DNA of 64,000 nt, taken from positions 1-64,000 of the forward strand of contig JAKOYD010000040.1 of NCBI GenBank assembly GCA_029780695.1, in the 5' to 3' direction. The notes under the pieces are model-generated. The model made no database searches, had not been told where the DNA came from, and saw nothing but the letters and a program-made list of their open reading frames with translations. The position numbers and the translations under genes are program-made. Within the stretch, counting starts at the first letter, position 1, and every line of letters starts with the position of its first letter. Source of the stretch: Pseudomonadota bacterium. GTDB taxonomy: Bacteria > Pseudomonadota > Gammaproteobacteria > Burkholderiales > Burkholderiaceae_C. Positions 1 to 9,166 of this stretch are shown piece by piece.

Positions 1-498
1 TGGTGCACCGAAAGCGTCTTCAAGGAAGTGCGCGGCGTGCTCGACGTTGAAAGCGGCTACAGCAACGGCCAGGAAACCACGCCCACCTACGAACAGGTCT
101 GCACCGGGCGCACCGGCTGCGCCGAGGTGGTCAAGCTGGTGTATGACCCGGCCGTCATCGGCACGCGGCAGATCCTGGAAATCTTCTTTCTCGTGCACGA
201 CCCCACGCAACTCAACCGCCAGGGCAACGACGTGGGCACGCAATACCGCAGCGGCATCTACTTCACCACGCCCGAGCAAAAGGCCGTGGCCGACGACCTG
301 ATCCGCGAAATGAGCCAGGACAAGCTGTTCGGTGCCCCCATCGTGACCGAGGTGCTGCCGTTGCAGCATTACTTTGCGGCCGAGGATTACCACCAGGACT
401 TCTTCGAGAACAATCCCACCCAAGGCTATTGCATGGCCGTGGCCGCGCCCAAGGCGGCCAAGTTCCGCAAGACGTTCTCGGACTGGGCCAAGCGCTGA
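1..498 (+). CDS. msrA: Peptide-methionine (S)-S-oxide reductase MsrA, 5'-truncated by window edge
   Basis: MsrA reduces methionine-S-sulfoxide in oxidised proteins, using thioredoxin to recycle its cysteines. The window opens inside the family's GCFWC active-site motif: the first two codons read W-C, so the catalytic cysteine is residue 2 of what is visible and the N-terminus lies upstream. The following sequence (TESVFKEVRGVLDVESGYSNG-like, then a central QYRSGIYF block) is typical MsrA core, and a C-terminal GYC motif carries a likely recycling cysteine. About 165 residues remain, close to the full catalytic domain. A copy of the dispersed hairpin repeat follows the TGA at once. The family call is certain; the missing start is the only defect and is due to the window edge. 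Confidence 0.95.
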   Translation, partial: WCTESVFKEVRGVLDVESGYSNGQETTPTYEQVCTGRTGCAEVVKLVYDPAVIGTRQILEIFFLVHDPTQLNRQGNDVGTQYRSGIYFTTPEQKAVADDLIREMSQDKLFGAPIVTEVLPLQHYFAAEDYHQDFFENNPTQGYCMAVAAPKAAKFRKTFSDWAKR

Positions 499-499
499 T

Positions 500-566
500 T
501 TGTTCATCAAATCGGCCGTGGGCGCTGTATGGATCAGCGCATCCAGCTATAAAAACAGTAGTTTCA
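500..566 (+). repeat. Dispersed hairpin repeat, copy 1
   Basis: AT-rich stretch directly after msrA that fits the family seen throughout the window: a GGCCGTGGGCGC arm, a short loop, an AGCGC arm, then AGCTATAAAAACAGTAG. The arms are degenerate here. No gene lies between 499 and 671; the rest of the gap is GC-rich sequence in which I see nothing else. Confidence 0.65.
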
Positions 567-671
567 TGAGGCCGTGAGCGCGCGGCCGCCGCGCGGGCGT
601 GGCGTAAGCAAGGTCATCCAGGGGGGCTTCGGCGCCACTGCGCGCGCCGCCCCATCCGCTACAGTGCGCCC

Positions 672-1064
672 ATGCGCGCGCGTTCCCATCGGTTGATGTT
701 TTGCCTGCTGCTGCTGGCCCTGCTGGGCACGCAGTGGCTGGGCGCGCTGCATGGTGTGCTGCATGCGCGGGGCACTGCGGCGGTGGCCCCGCGCACGGTG
801 GCCGACGCCGGCAGCGCCCGCGCGCAAGGGCAGACTCAGGCGGCGCCGCGCGCTGGGTGGACAGGGCTGTTCGACGCGCACCACGCCGCGGGCGACTGCC
901 AGTTGTTCGACCAGGCCAGCCACGGCGACCAGGCCGTGACGGTGCCGTTGCTGGCCACACCCGCGTGCGCCGCGCCCGACGGCCCGCCGCGTTGGATGCA
1001 GCGTGCCTGGGCGGCGGCGCTGGTGCCGCAATTCGACGCCCGCGCACCGCCCATCCAGGGCTGA
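672..1064 (+). CDS. Small secreted hypothetical protein upstream of a metal-type TonB receptor
   Basis: This 130-residue protein has a clear N-terminal hydrophobic signal segment (about residues 8-30) after a basic start. Its mature part is rich in Ala, Pro and Gly. The central stretch FDAHHAAGDCQLFDQASH contains clustered His, Asp and Cys, which could bind a metal. It lies 121 bp upstream of a ZnuD-like receptor on the same strand, so co-transcription is likely. I recall similar short secreted proteins with a DCxLFDQ motif beside TonB receptors in Burkholderiales, but no function is established. Role in metal handling is inference. Coding status is supported by the signal peptide and by context rather than by a recognised domain. 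Confidence 0.6.
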   Translation: MRARSHRLMFCLLLLALLGTQWLGALHGVLHARGTAAVAPRTVADAGSARAQGQTQAAPRAGWTGLFDAHHAAGDCQLFDQASHGDQAVTVPLLATPACAAPDGPPRWMQRAWAAALVPQFDARAPPIQG

Positions 1065-1185
1065 TCTTTCACAGCTTTTTGCCGCGCGCCGCGCGTGCCG
1101 CCGCCTTGCCATGGCGCGGCAGCGCACCCCGCGCGGCCTCCGCGTGCCTGCAGCCACGCGCTTTTCTGGATTGGATTTTTCGTCG

Positions 1186-3270
1186 ATGAACACCCTTGCC
1201 TTGTCTTGCCGTGCCGCCCGTGGCGCGGCCCTGTCGCTGTGCGCCGCCGTGGCCGCGCCCCTGGCCATGGCCCAGAACGCGCCCGGCGCGCCACCCCGGC
1301 CCGCCGCCGACGACGACGCACCCACGCTGTCGGAAGTGACGGTGACCGGCAACCCGCTCGGTGCTGCACAAACCATAGCGCCCGCCGCAATGCTGGCGCG
1401 CGACAACCTGCTGCTCAAGTCGCAAGCCACGCTGGGCGACACGCTGAACGCGCTGCCCGGCGTGGCCAGCACCTACTTCGGCCCCAACGCGGGCCGGCCG
1501 GTAATTCGCGGCATGGACGGCGACCGCGTCCGCATCCTGCAGAACAGCGGCGCCAGCGTGGATGCCGCGTCGCTCAGCCAGGACCACAACACCCCCATCG
1601 ACCCGCTGGCGGTGGAGCGTATCGAGGTGCTGCGCGGCCCGGCGGCGCTGCTGTACGGCGGCAGCGCCATGGGCGGCGTGGTCAACCTGATCGACAACCG
1701 CATCCCGCGCGAGCCGGTCAACGGTTTCACCGGCCGCGCCGACGCGTCTTACGCCAGCGGCAACCGCGAAGGCAGCGGCGCCGCGTTGCTGGAAGGCGGC
1801 AACGACCGCTATGCGCTGCACGTCGACGCTTTCGCGCGCGGCAGCGGCGACGTGGCCGTGCCGCGCGAATTGGCCTGCGACAAGCCCGGCGCGCCCGCGC
1901 TGGCGTGGCGGATCTGCAATTCGGCCAACCGGGCGCACGGCGGCGCGGTGGGGGGCTCGGTGTTTTTCGACAGGGGCTACCTGGGTCTGTCGGCGGCCGG
2001 CTACCGCAGCGACTACGGCACCGTGGCCGAAGACACGGTGACCATCGGCATGCGTTCGACCCGGCTGGCGCTGGAAGGTCTGGTGCGGCTGCCCGGCGGC
2101 TTTTTCGAGAGCCTGAAGGGCCAACTGAGCCATGGCGACTACCGCCACACCGAATACGAAGGCGCCGAGCCCGGCACGGTGTTCAGCAAGCGCGGCACCG
2201 ACCTGCGGCTGGAGGCGCGCCACCGCCCGCTGGGCGCGCTGCAAGGCGTGTGGGGTTTGCAGTGGGACGGCGCGCGCTTTGCCGCGCAGGGCGACGAGGC
2301 TTTCGTGCCGCCCAGTCGCACGCGCGCGGCGGCGCTGTTTGCGCACGAAGAACTGGCGACCGACTGGGGCAAGCTGAGCTTCGGCGCGCGCGCCGAGCGG
2401 GTGCGCGTCAGCACGCCCGGCAGCGCCGACACCGACCGCTTTGCGCCGGGCGACCGCGGCTTTACCCCCGCCAGCGCGGCGCTGGGCGCGCTGGTGCGCA
2501 TCACGCCGCAGTGGCAATGGACCGGCAACCTGGCCTACACGCAGCGCGCGCCCAAGGACTACGAACTGTTTGCCAACGGCCCGCACGTGGCCACCGCCGC
2601 GTGGGAAACCGGCAACCCCGCGCTGGGGCTGGAAAAATCCACCAGCGTAGACGTGGGCGCGCAGTGGCAGGACGGCCCGCATCGCTTCGCCGTCAACGCC
2701 TTCGCCAGCCACTTCGGCAACTACCTTGCGCTGATGCGCACCGGCCGCACCGTGGGCGACGGCGACAAGGCGCTGCCCGAGTTCGCCTACACCGGCGTGC
2801 GGGCGCGCTTTGTTGGCATCGAGGCCAGTGGCACCTTGCGCCTGTGGGGCGAACGCGGCGTGGCGGCCAATGCGGGTGGCTCGGTGCTGGACCTGGATCT
2901 GCGCGCCGACCTGGTGCGCGCCACCAACCTCAGCGCCGGCCAGCCGCTGCCGCGCATCGCGCCCGCGCGCCTGGGCGCCACCGCGCGCTGGGCGCAAGGG
3001 CCGTGGGGCGTGCGCCTGGGCTTCGACCACGCGGCGGCGCAGCGGCGCGTGCCAGACGGCGACCGCGCCACCGGCGCCTACACGTTGTGGAACGCCGCCG
3101 TCACCTACCGGCAGAAGGTCGGCGCGGCACAGCTGCAGTGGTTTGTGCGCGCTGACAACCTGACCAACCGGCTGGCCTACAGCGCCACGTCGGTGCTGAC
3201 GACCACCGCGTTCCCCAAGGCGCCGCTGCCGGGGCGCAGTGTGCGCGTTGGGGTGCAGGCCTTCTTCTGA
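1186..3270 (+). CDS. TonB-dependent outer-membrane receptor, ZnuD-like
   Basis: Outer-membrane gated channel that takes up a ligand using TonB/ExbBD energy. I start it at ATG 1186 because this gives a proper signal peptide (MNTLALSCRAARGAA through AMAQ); upstream in-frame starts give no signal. The mature protein has a TonB-box-like LSEVTVTG, a plug domain ending near the VERIEVLRGPAALLYGG motif, and a roughly 22-strand barrel ending in a C-terminal aromatic (QAFF). A loop with two cysteines (about CDKPG...RICN) followed by GYLGLSAAGYRSDYG resembles the zinc receptor ZnuD. At 694 residues the length fits. The ligand is inferred from that resemblance; I could not find a convincing Zur operator upstream. 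Confidence 0.9.
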   Translation: MNTLALSCRAARGAALSLCAAVAAPLAMAQNAPGAPPRPAADDDAPTLSEVTVTGNPLGAAQTIAPAAMLARDNLLLKSQATLGDTLNALPGVASTYFGPNAGRPVIRGMDGDRVRILQNSGASVDAASLSQDHNTPIDPLAVERIEVLRGPAALLYGGSAMGGVVNLIDNRIPREPVNGFTGRADASYASGNREGSGAALLEGGNDRYALHVDAFARGSGDVAVPRELACDKPGAPALAWRICNSANRAHGGAVGGSVFFDRGYLGLSAAGYRSDYGTVAEDTVTIGMRSTRLALEGLVRLPGGFFESLKGQLSHGDYRHTEYEGAEPGTVFSKRGTDLRLEARHRPLGALQGVWGLQWDGARFAAQGDEAFVPPSRTRAAALFAHEELATDWGKLSFGARAERVRVSTPGSADTDRFAPGDRGFTPASAALGALVRITPQWQWTGNLAYTQRAPKDYELFANGPHVATAAWETGNPALGLEKSTSVDVGAQWQDGPHRFAVNAFASHFGNYLALMRTGRTVGDGDKALPEFAYTGVRARFVGIEASGTLRLWGERGVAANAGGSVLDLDLRADLVRATNLSAGQPLPRIAPARLGATARWAQGPWGVRLGFDHAAAQRRVPDGDRATGAYTLWNAAVTYRQKVGAAQLQWFVRADNLTNRLAYSATSVLTTTAFPKAPLPGRSVRVGVQAFF

Positions 3271-3308
3271 GCGGGCTGCCGCTGCAGACGGCGTAAGCGA
3301 GGGTTATC

Positions 3309-3362
3309 CGTTTCTGGCGCTTGACGGACAAGGATTTAATGCTATTTAAAAAATAGCATATG
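3309..3362 (+). repeat. Dispersed hairpin repeat, copy 2
   Basis: TTTCTGGCGCTTGACGGACA followed by an AT-rich perfect hairpin at 3339-3359 (ATGCTATTT / AAATAGCAT). It matches the left half and tail of the family. The gap from 3271 to 3624 holds this copy and otherwise GC-rich sequence without a recognisable gene; short open frames there on both strands have no domain or start signal. Confidence 0.65.
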
Positions 3363-3624
3363 GCCTTCGTTCGTCGGCGCTGGCGGCGCGCCGACGAATG
3401 CGTTCAGCGACAATGCAACGCGCCGCCCCGTCGCTGAACTGCCGTCCCGCTTTCGCCATGCACGTCACCCTGCCTTTTCCACATTCGCTGCGCACCGTCG
3501 GGCGGACCCGCGCCTGTCGCCTGTCGGCTTTGGCGCGGCCGACGGGGTTGCGGCAGCTCGATTGGCGTGACGCGCGCATCGCCGTGGCCGCATTGCCGTC
3601 GGTGGTTTGCCGGGTCGCCGGCCG

Positions 3625-5490
3625 ATGAAGCCACAAGCCCCCACACCTGCTCGCCACTGGCGCGGACTGGACGGCCTGATCGCCGCTGTCGCGCTGGCCT
3701 TGCTGCTGGCCGTCGTCGCCTTGAGCGTCTGGCTGTGGCGCGGCGGCCAACGCCCGCTGCTGCTGGCGCCGGCCATTGGCGAATTGAGCGACTGCCTGGA
3801 AATGGCACCGCCGCACGCGCCGCTGGAGGCCGCCTGCACCGGCGCGCAAGGCTCGGCCGCCGCGCGCATCGAATCGACGCTGCAGGCGCTGGGGCCGCAG
3901 CGCAGTGCCGACGGCCGCTTCGAGATGGGCTATACGCTGTTGGTGCCGCTGCTCAACCTGTTCGAGCCGCGGGGCGATGGTTGGGCGGTCGATGCGCAGG
4001 CCGTGCGCCGCATCGCCAACACGGTGCAGGGCGTGCAGCGGCCGGTGGTGCTGTACCTGTTCTCGACCCACTTTTCTGAAAGCGCGCCCATCGAGCCGGT
4101 GCTGGCGCAGGATGCCGACAACCTGGCCCACACGCCGCAAGGCCCGCTGCCGGTCGAAAAATACATGGGCTGGCCGCTGTACCCGTGGAGCATCGCGCGC
4201 ACCGACAACGCCGTGACGCAACGGCGCGACGAGGCGATCCGCGCCGTGGTCGACGGGGTGTGCGCGCTGCCCGCCGCCGCGCGCCAGCGCATTGCCGGCG
4301 TCAACCTGCTCGGCGAAGTGCACCACCTGTACCCCGACTTTGAAGGCGGCATGGGTTACGGCAAGCCGTATGTGCTGACCGACTACTCAGACACCTCGCG
4401 CGCGGGCTTCCGCGACTTTCTGCGCCAGCGCTTCGGCAGCGTGGCGGCGCTCAACGCCTACCTGGGCGGTGCCAGCTTCGCGTCGTTCGACGCGGTCGAA
4501 CCGCCGTCCAGGAACATCCGGCGCGAGCGGCTCGACCATTTCTGGCAGCACATCGACGATGCCGCCGCCGGCCTGCTCCCCGTGGGCGGTTGGGCGCACG
4601 ATGCCGCGCTGCCCGCCGGCGCCACGCCGTGGGTGCGCGTCTACCTGGACGGGCAGCAAGTCGGCCGCGTGCCGGCCCGCTTCGTGCGGCAGGACGTGGG
4701 CGATGCGCGGCCCGAACTGGGCACCGCCAAGGTCGGCTGGCGCTACGACCTGCGCTTTGCCGACCAGCCGCCGGGCCTGCACCGCCTCGACATTGCGCTG
4801 GAAGGCGAGGGCGGCCGCCTGCGCCACCTGACCACGCGCCACATCGCCGTCATGGGCCGCGACCAGGCCACGCCCGCGCCCGTGCCGTTGCGCCAGCCGC
4901 TCCCGCCGATGGCCGCGCCAGGCGCGCAAGTGCAGTTCTGGATCGACGCGCCGCAGGACCAGCGCGCCGTGTTCTACAACCCGCTGGTGCCGCTGTGGCA
5001 CGCCTTCCGCGGGCAGCAGGTCGTCAACTATCTGGCGCATTTCGACCGCCTGCTGGCCGGCACCTGCCTGGCCGACGTGCCGCGCCGCACGCAGCAGATC
5101 TACCCGGCCGAGAAGGCCGGCTGGGACGGCACGCGCTTCGCGTCCGACGCCTCGCTGCTGCCCTTCGGCCAGGTGCAACTGGGCATCAATCTGTACGGCG
5201 AGGCGACCTACGACGACTCATTCTTCGACTGGCTGGCCCGCTCGCGCCAGCCCGGCTACAGCGTGACCGAATTTCACCCCCTGCGCCCCATGGACGCCGC
5301 CGAACTGCGCGCCGTGCTGGACCGCCACCGTGCCCACGGCGCCCGCACGTTCTCCTTCTTCGTCCACCCGCCGCCCCCCAGCGGTGCGCGCGCCGAGCCA
5401 CTGGTCAACCCCTTCGCGCTGGACCCCGCCAACGCACGGCATGGTTCGGATGCCCTGTATCGCGCGATGCAGCGGGTGATGGGGCGGTGA
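3625..5490 (+). CDS. Membrane-anchored protein with glycoside-hydrolase-like barrel, function unknown
   Basis: A 621-residue protein with one N-terminal membrane helix (about residues 19-42) and a large outer domain. I chose ATG 3625; a TTG six codons earlier is possible. The stretch GVNLLGEVHHLYPDF followed by a tyrosine-rich segment and RAGFRDFLRQRFGSVAALNAYLGG resembles the acid/base region of GH42/clan GH-A enzymes, where a glutamate is followed by a segment that folds onto the barrel. The middle part (about residues 310-400) looks like a beta-sandwich insert. The end (QLGINLYGEATYDDSFFDWL, then TEFHPLRP) could be the last barrel strands. This is pattern-level similarity only; the substrate is unknown. 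It stands alone, with no sugar-transport or glycosyltransferase neighbours. Confidence 0.6.
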   Translation: MKPQAPTPARHWRGLDGLIAAVALALLLAVVALSVWLWRGGQRPLLLAPAIGELSDCLEMAPPHAPLEAACTGAQGSAAARIESTLQALGPQRSADGRFEMGYTLLVPLLNLFEPRGDGWAVDAQAVRRIANTVQGVQRPVVLYLFSTHFSESAPIEPVLAQDADNLAHTPQGPLPVEKYMGWPLYPWSIARTDNAVTQRRDEAIRAVVDGVCALPAAARQRIAGVNLLGEVHHLYPDFEGGMGYGKPYVLTDYSDTSRAGFRDFLRQRFGSVAALNAYLGGASFASFDAVEPPSRNIRRERLDHFWQHIDDAAAGLLPVGGWAHDAALPAGATPWVRVYLDGQQVGRVPARFVRQDVGDARPELGTAKVGWRYDLRFADQPPGLHRLDIALEGEGGRLRHLTTRHIAVMGRDQATPAPVPLRQPLPPMAAPGAQVQFWIDAPQDQRAVFYNPLVPLWHAFRGQQVVNYLAHFDRLLAGTCLADVPRRTQQIYPAEKAGWDGTRFASDASLLPFGQVQLGINLYGEATYDDSFFDWLARSRQPGYSVTEFHPLRPMDAAELRAVLDRHRAHGARTFSFFVHPPPPSGARAEPLVNPFALDPANARHGSDALYRAMQRVMGR

Positions 5491-5518
5491 TCCGGGCGCC
5501 TCACTTTAAAAAAAAGCC

Positions 5519-5560
5519 GGACGCGAAGGGCGCGAAGGGTGCGCGAAGGACGCGAAAGAA
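5519..5560. repeat. Short tandem CGCGAAGG repeat
   Basis: Four near-tandem copies of CGCGAAGG (5522, 5531, 5542, and a partial at 5551), spaced 9-11 bases apart, just after the glycosidase-like gene. The gap from 5491 to 5987 has no gene; it holds this array, the inverted palindrome pair, a dispersed repeat copy and a GC-rich hairpin block. Confidence 0.7.
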
Positions 5561-5582
5561 CAGCCGAAAAAGGGCTTCAAAA

Positions 5583-5673
5583 ATCGTCATTCCCGCGCAG
5601 GCGGGAATCCACACGTGCGTGGCACGGCCGTTAGGGTGGAAGCATGGATTCCCGCCTGCGCGGGAATGACGAT
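5583..5673. repeat. Inverted pair of dRS3-like palindromes
   Basis: Two copies of ATTCCC-N8-GGGAAT (5589-5608 and 5648-5667) sit in opposite orientation inside a 29-bp perfect inverted repeat (5583-5611 and 5645-5673), separated by 33 bases. Each unit is itself near-palindromic, and the pair could form a long cruciform or RNA hairpin. The layout matches the Neisseria dRS3 consensus and resembles REP/BIME units. Half-copies of the same unit flank the insertion sequence at 9.2-10.5 kb. Confidence 0.9.
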
Positions 5674-5762
5674 GAGAGACGACGCGTTCGATGGGGTCGC
5701 GTGACGATCAAGGAGACGCCCGGGCCTCAATTTCTTGCGCCGCCAGCGAGCAGTTTTTCAAT

Positions 5763-5826
5763 AAAGAAAGGCCGCCAGCGCCCACTGATCAAGCGCAGAT
5801 AGCTATAAAAACAGAAGCATCCATGC
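5763..5826 (+). repeat. Dispersed hairpin repeat, copy 3
   Basis: AAAGGCCGCCAGCGCCCACT, a short loop, CAAGCGC, then AGATAGCTATAAAAACAGAAGC: a near-complete member of the family in plus orientation, in the gene-free gap upstream of the upp stop codon. Confidence 0.8.
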
Positions 5827-5928
5827 CCGCTCCCGCACGCGCGGTAACCATCCCCCGGGCTGCGCAGCAAGCCCGATTCCATCGGCCGCGGAGCAGGCCC
5901 CGCGCGAACGCCGCGGAGCGGGCTTTGC

Positions 5929-5987
5929 CCGGCCGCCAGCGTTGTCCCCCTGGGGGGATGGCGGCCGCAGGCCGACTCAGGGGGGAC
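5929..5987. repeat. GC-rich hairpin block after upp
   Basis: Immediately 3' of upp (minus strand) lies a block with TCCCCCTGGGGGGA, GGCGGCCGCAGGCCG and CTCAGGGGGGA, able to fold into stacked GC hairpins. I recall near-identical blocks after many Comamonadaceae genes, so it may be a second dispersed family or act in 3'-end formation. A looser relative (CCCCTCAAGGGG) lies at 46078-46089. Confidence 0.45.
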
Positions 5988-6620
5988 TCATTTCGTCCCA
6001 AAGATGCGGTCCCCCGCATCCCCCAGCCCCGGCAGGATGTAGCCGTGGTCGTTCAGCTGGCGGTCGATGGCGGCGGTGTAGATCGCCACGTCGGGGTGCG
6101 CGGCATGCAGCGTGGCAATGCCTTCGGGCGCGGCCAGCAGGCACAGAAACTTGATCGAGCGCGGGCCGGCGGCCTTCAGCTTGTCGATGGCGGCCACCGC
6201 CGAATGCCCCGTGGCCAGCATCGGGTCGACCGCGATCACGTCGCGCTCGGCCATGTCGGCGGGCATCTTGTAGTAGTACTCAATCGCCTGCAGCGTCTCG
6301 GGGTCGCGGTACAGGCCGACGTGGCCGACGCGCGCGTTCGGCACCACGCGCAGCAGGCCGTCCAGCATGCCGTTGCCCGCGCGCAGGATGGAGGCAAACA
6401 CCACCTTCTTGCCGTCGATCATGGGGCTCAGCGTCTTTTCCAGCGGCGTCTCGATCTCGACCAGCTGCGTGGGCATGTCGCGCGTGACTTCGTACGCCAT
6501 CAGCATGGCCAGCTCGCCCAACAGGGTGCGGAAGGTGGTGCTGCTGGCGTTCTTGTTGCGCATCAGAGTCAGCTTGTGATGCACCAGCGGGTGGGTGACG
6601 TGGTGGACTTGCGGTGTCAT
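5988..6620 (-). CDS. upp: Uracil phosphoribosyltransferase
   Basis: Converts uracil and PRPP to UMP in pyrimidine salvage. The 210-residue protein is full length for Upp. It carries the PRPP-binding loop [14 protein letters not shown] (the family has D-x-M-L-A-T-G), the conserved [11 protein letters not shown] substrate region, and a C-terminal [18 protein letters not shown] uracil-binding segment. ATG at 6620. It is a single-gene unit, with a repeat copy between it and the ATPase gene upstream on the same strand. Confidence 0.97.
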   Translation of the reverse strand: MTPQVHHVTHPLVHHKLTLMRNKNASSTTFRTLLGELAMLMAYEVTRDMPTQLVEIETPLEKTLSPMIDGKKVVFASILRAGNGMLDGLLRVVPNARVGHVGLYRDPETLQAIEYYYKMPADMAERDVIAVDPMLATGHSAVAAIDKLKAAGPRSIKFLCLLAAPEGIATLHAAHPDVAIYTAAIDRQLNDHGYILPGLGDAGDRIFGTK

Positions 6621-6625
6621 GGTTT

Positions 6626-6684
6626 GCTATTGAATAGGTAGCTGATTGCGCAATGGGGACAAGCGCTGGGAGCCAATCAGGCTT
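6626..6684 (-). repeat. Dispersed hairpin repeat, copy 4 (reverse orientation)
   Basis: Read on the minus strand: GGCTCCCAGCGCTTGTCCCC, ATTGCGCAATCAGCTACC, then TATTCAATAGC. It fills the gap between the DUF853 ATPase and upp; the ATPase stop codon TAA (6683-6685) abuts its edge. Confidence 0.7.
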
Positions 6685-8194
6685 ATCGCCGCTTGCCGCC
6701 CAGCAGGCTGCCGAGCGCGCCGCGCAGCAGCTCGCGGCCCATGCGGCGCATCTCGCCCTTGACCACGTTCTGCACCAGGCCGTCGTACTGGCCGCCGCGC
6801 GGGCCGGTGCGGCCGAACATGGCTTCCTTGACCACGTTGCCGACCTGGCCCAGCAGGCCACCGTCCTGCGGCGCGGGCGCTGCACCACCTGGCTGACCCG
6901 GGGCGCCGGCGCTGCCCTGCGCCCCGCGCTGGGCCAGCATTTCGTAGGCCGATTCGCGGTCCACGGTCTGTTCGTAGGTGCCCGCCACCAGCGAGCTCTT
7001 GACGAGGTCGGCGCGCTGCGCGTCGGTAATCGGGCCGATCTGGCTGCCGGGCGGGATGACGTACACGCGCTGCGTCACGCCGGGCCGGCCTTTCTCGTCG
7101 AGGAAGCTGACCAGCGCCTCGCCGGTGGCCAGTTCGGTGATGGCGGTTTCGATGTCCAGGTTGGGGTTGCCGCGCATGGTTTCGGCGGTGGCCTTCACGG
7201 CCTTCTGGTCGCGCGCGGTGAAGGCGCGCAGCGCGTGCTGCACGCGGTTGCCGAGCTGCGCCAGCACGGTGTCGGGCACGTCGATGGGGTTTTGCGTCAC
7301 GAAGTACACGCCCACGCCTTTCGAGCGAATCAGCCGCACCACCAGCTCGATGCGCTCCAGCAGCACCTTGGGCGCGTCGTTGAACAGCAGGTGCGCCTCG
7401 TCGAAGAAGAAGGCGAACTTGGGCTTTTCGGGGTCGCCGATTTCGGGCAACCGCTCGTACAGGTCGCTCAACATCCACAGCAGGAAGGTGGCGTACAGGC
7501 GTGGCGACTGCAGCAGCTTGTCGGCGCTCAGGATGTTGATGACGCCCTTGCCCGAAACGGTCTGCATCATGTCGTCCAGGTTCAGCATCGGTTCGCCGAA
7601 GAACTTGTCGCCGCCCTGGCTTTCCAGCGTCAGCAGCCCGCGCTGGATGGCGCCGATGCTGGCGGTGCTGACGTTGCCGTACTGCGTGGTGAAGTTCTTC
7701 GCATTGTCGCCCACGTAGGTCAGCATGGCGCGCAGGTCCTTCATGTCCAGCAGCAGCAGGCCGTTGTCGTCGGCGATCTTGAAGACCAGGTTGAGCACGC
7801 CGGCCTGCGTCTCGTTCAAATCCAGCATGCGCGACAGCAGCAGCGGGCCCATGTCGCTCACGGTGGCGCGCACCGGGTGGCCCTGCTCGCCGAACACGTC
7901 CCACAGCGTGGTGGGGCAGGCCATCGGCGCGGGCGTGGGCAGGCCGCGCTCTTGCAGGATGCCGGCCAGCTTGCCGCCGATGCTGCCCGGCTGGCTGATA
8001 CCGGTCAGGTCGCCCTTCACGTCGCTCATGAACACCGGCACGCCGATGGCGCTGAACGATTCGGCCAGCTTTTGCAGCGTCACCGTCTTGCCGGTGCCGG
8101 TGGCGCCGGTGATCAGGCCGTGGCGGTTGGCCAGGCCCGGCAGGATGAAGCACTGGGTGTCGCCGTGCTGGGCAATGAGGATGGGATCGGCCAT
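6683..8194 (-). CDS. DUF853 family HerA/YjgR-like ATPase
   Basis: A 503-residue RecA-fold ATPase of the DUF853 (YjgR, helicase HerA-like) family. Walker A is [14 protein letters not shown] near residue 29; Walker B is [12 protein letters not shown] near the middle; a later arginine-rich [14 protein letters not shown] segment fits the family's C-terminal part. A Gly/Ala/Pro-rich low-complexity linker precedes a short basic C-terminal region ending in GGKRR. The in vivo role is not established; the family resembles DNA-translocating HerA/FtsK ATPases. ATG at 8194 leaves a 73-bp divergent gap to yebC. It is the same strand as upp but probably independent. Confidence 0.92.
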   Translation of the reverse strand: MADPILIAQHGDTQCFILPGLANRHGLITGATGTGKTVTLQKLAESFSAIGVPVFMSDVKGDLTGISQPGSIGGKLAGILQERGLPTPAPMACPTTLWDVFGEQGHPVRATVSDMGPLLLSRMLDLNETQAGVLNLVFKIADDNGLLLLDMKDLRAMLTYVGDNAKNFTTQYGNVSTASIGAIQRGLLTLESQGGDKFFGEPMLNLDDMMQTVSGKGVINILSADKLLQSPRLYATFLLWMLSDLYERLPEIGDPEKPKFAFFFDEAHLLFNDAPKVLLERIELVVRLIRSKGVGVYFVTQNPIDVPDTVLAQLGNRVQHALRAFTARDQKAVKATAETMRGNPNLDIETAITELATGEALVSFLDEKGRPGVTQRVYVIPPGSQIGPITDAQRADLVKSSLVAGTYEQTVDRESAYEMLAQRGAQGSAGAPGQPGGAAPAPQDGGLLGQVGNVVKEAMFGRTGPRGGQYDGLVQNVVKGEMRRMGRELLRGALGSLLGGKRR

Positions 8195-8267
8195 GTCAGG
8201 GTGCGCGTGGGGTGCAAAAAGTAGAATGATCTGATTATCCCGATAGTCAAGTCAGAGGCAGAGAGTT

Positions 8268-8996
8268 ATGGCGGGTCACAGCAAATGGGCCAACATCCAG
8301 CACCGCAAGGGCCGGCAGGACGAAAAGCGGCAACGCATCTGGACCCGCGTGGTGCGCGAGATCATGGTGGCGGCGCGCACCGGCGGCGGTGATCCGGCGG
8401 CCAACCCGCGCCTGCGCCTGGCGATCGAGAAGGCCAAGGCGGCCAACATGCCGGCCGACACCGTCAAGCGCAACATCGACAAGGCCACCGGCAACCTCGA
8501 AGGCGTGAACTACGAGGAAATCCGCTACGAGGGCTATGGCATCGGCGGCGCGGCCATCATCGTCGACACCATGACCGACAACCGCGTGCGCACCGTGGCC
8601 GACGTGCGCCACATCTTCAGCAAATACGGCGGCAACATGGGCACCGAAGGGTCGGTGGCCTTTCAGTTCAAGCACGTCGGGCAGATCATCTTCGCCCCCG
8701 GCACCAACGAAGACAAGGTGATGGAAGTGGCGCTGGAAGCCGGTGCCGACGACGTCATCACCGACGACGACGGCGCCATCGAGGTGCTGACCGACCCGGC
8801 CCAGTTCGAGGCCGTGAAGAACGCGCTGCATGCCGCCGGCCTGGCACCCGAGGTGGCCGAGGTGACGATGCGCGCCGAAAACTCCATCGACCTGGCGGGC
8901 GACGACGCCGCCCGGATGCAGAAGCTGCTGGACATGCTGGAAGACCTGGACGACGTGCAAGACGTGTTCCACAACGCCAACGTGGAGGACGTGTGA
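8268..8996 (+). CDS. yebC: YebC/PmpR family translational/transcriptional regulator
   Basis: A 242-residue YebC-family protein. It starts with the family signature [18 protein letters not shown], followed by the [19 protein letters not shown] block and the three-domain body. Members have been described as DNA-binding transcriptional regulators, and more recently as factors that help ribosomes through proline stretches; which role applies here cannot be told from sequence. The start is supported by a purine-rich GGCAGAGAG just upstream. The gene is followed by about 170 bp without a credible gene and then the insertion sequence. Confidence 0.96.
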   Translation: MAGHSKWANIQHRKGRQDEKRQRIWTRVVREIMVAARTGGGDPAANPRLRLAIEKAKAANMPADTVKRNIDKATGNLEGVNYEEIRYEGYGIGGAAIIVDTMTDNRVRTVADVRHIFSKYGGNMGTEGSVAFQFKHVGQIIFAPGTNEDKVMEVALEAGADDVITDDDGAIEVLTDPAQFEAVKNALHAAGLAPEVAEVTMRAENSIDLAGDDAARMQKLLDMLEDLDDVQDVFHNANVEDV

Positions 8997-9150
8997 AGCT
9001 GGCCCGGCTGGCCAAGCTGTGGCTGGCCGGCTGCGGCGGCGAGGTGGCTCGGTGTTTCAGCGGCAGGGCGGTGTCGGCGGGGTACAACGCGGCGCAATGC
9101 GCGCCCCAGTCGGCGGCCAGCAAGGCGCTGGTCGAGCGGTACACGGACGT

Positions 9151-9166
9151 CATTCCCGCGAAGGCG
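9151..9166 (+). repeat. Left half of a dRS3-like palindrome beside the IS
   Basis: CATTCCCGCGAAGGCG matches the first 15 bases of the ATTCCC-N8-GGGAAT unit and stops exactly where the IS terminal sequence CACTACTG begins. The stretch from 8997 to here has no convincing gene. Confidence 0.8.

Noticed and set aside
1069..3030. A 653-codon minus-strand frame opposite the TonB receptor
   Set aside because: Shadow of the real gene; the sequence is Arg/Ala/His-rich without motifs, while the plus strand has a full receptor.
5522..5557. CGCGAAGG tandem copies as a CRISPR-like array
   Set aside because: Units are 8 bp with 1-3-base spacing; there are no spacers of array length and no cas genes.
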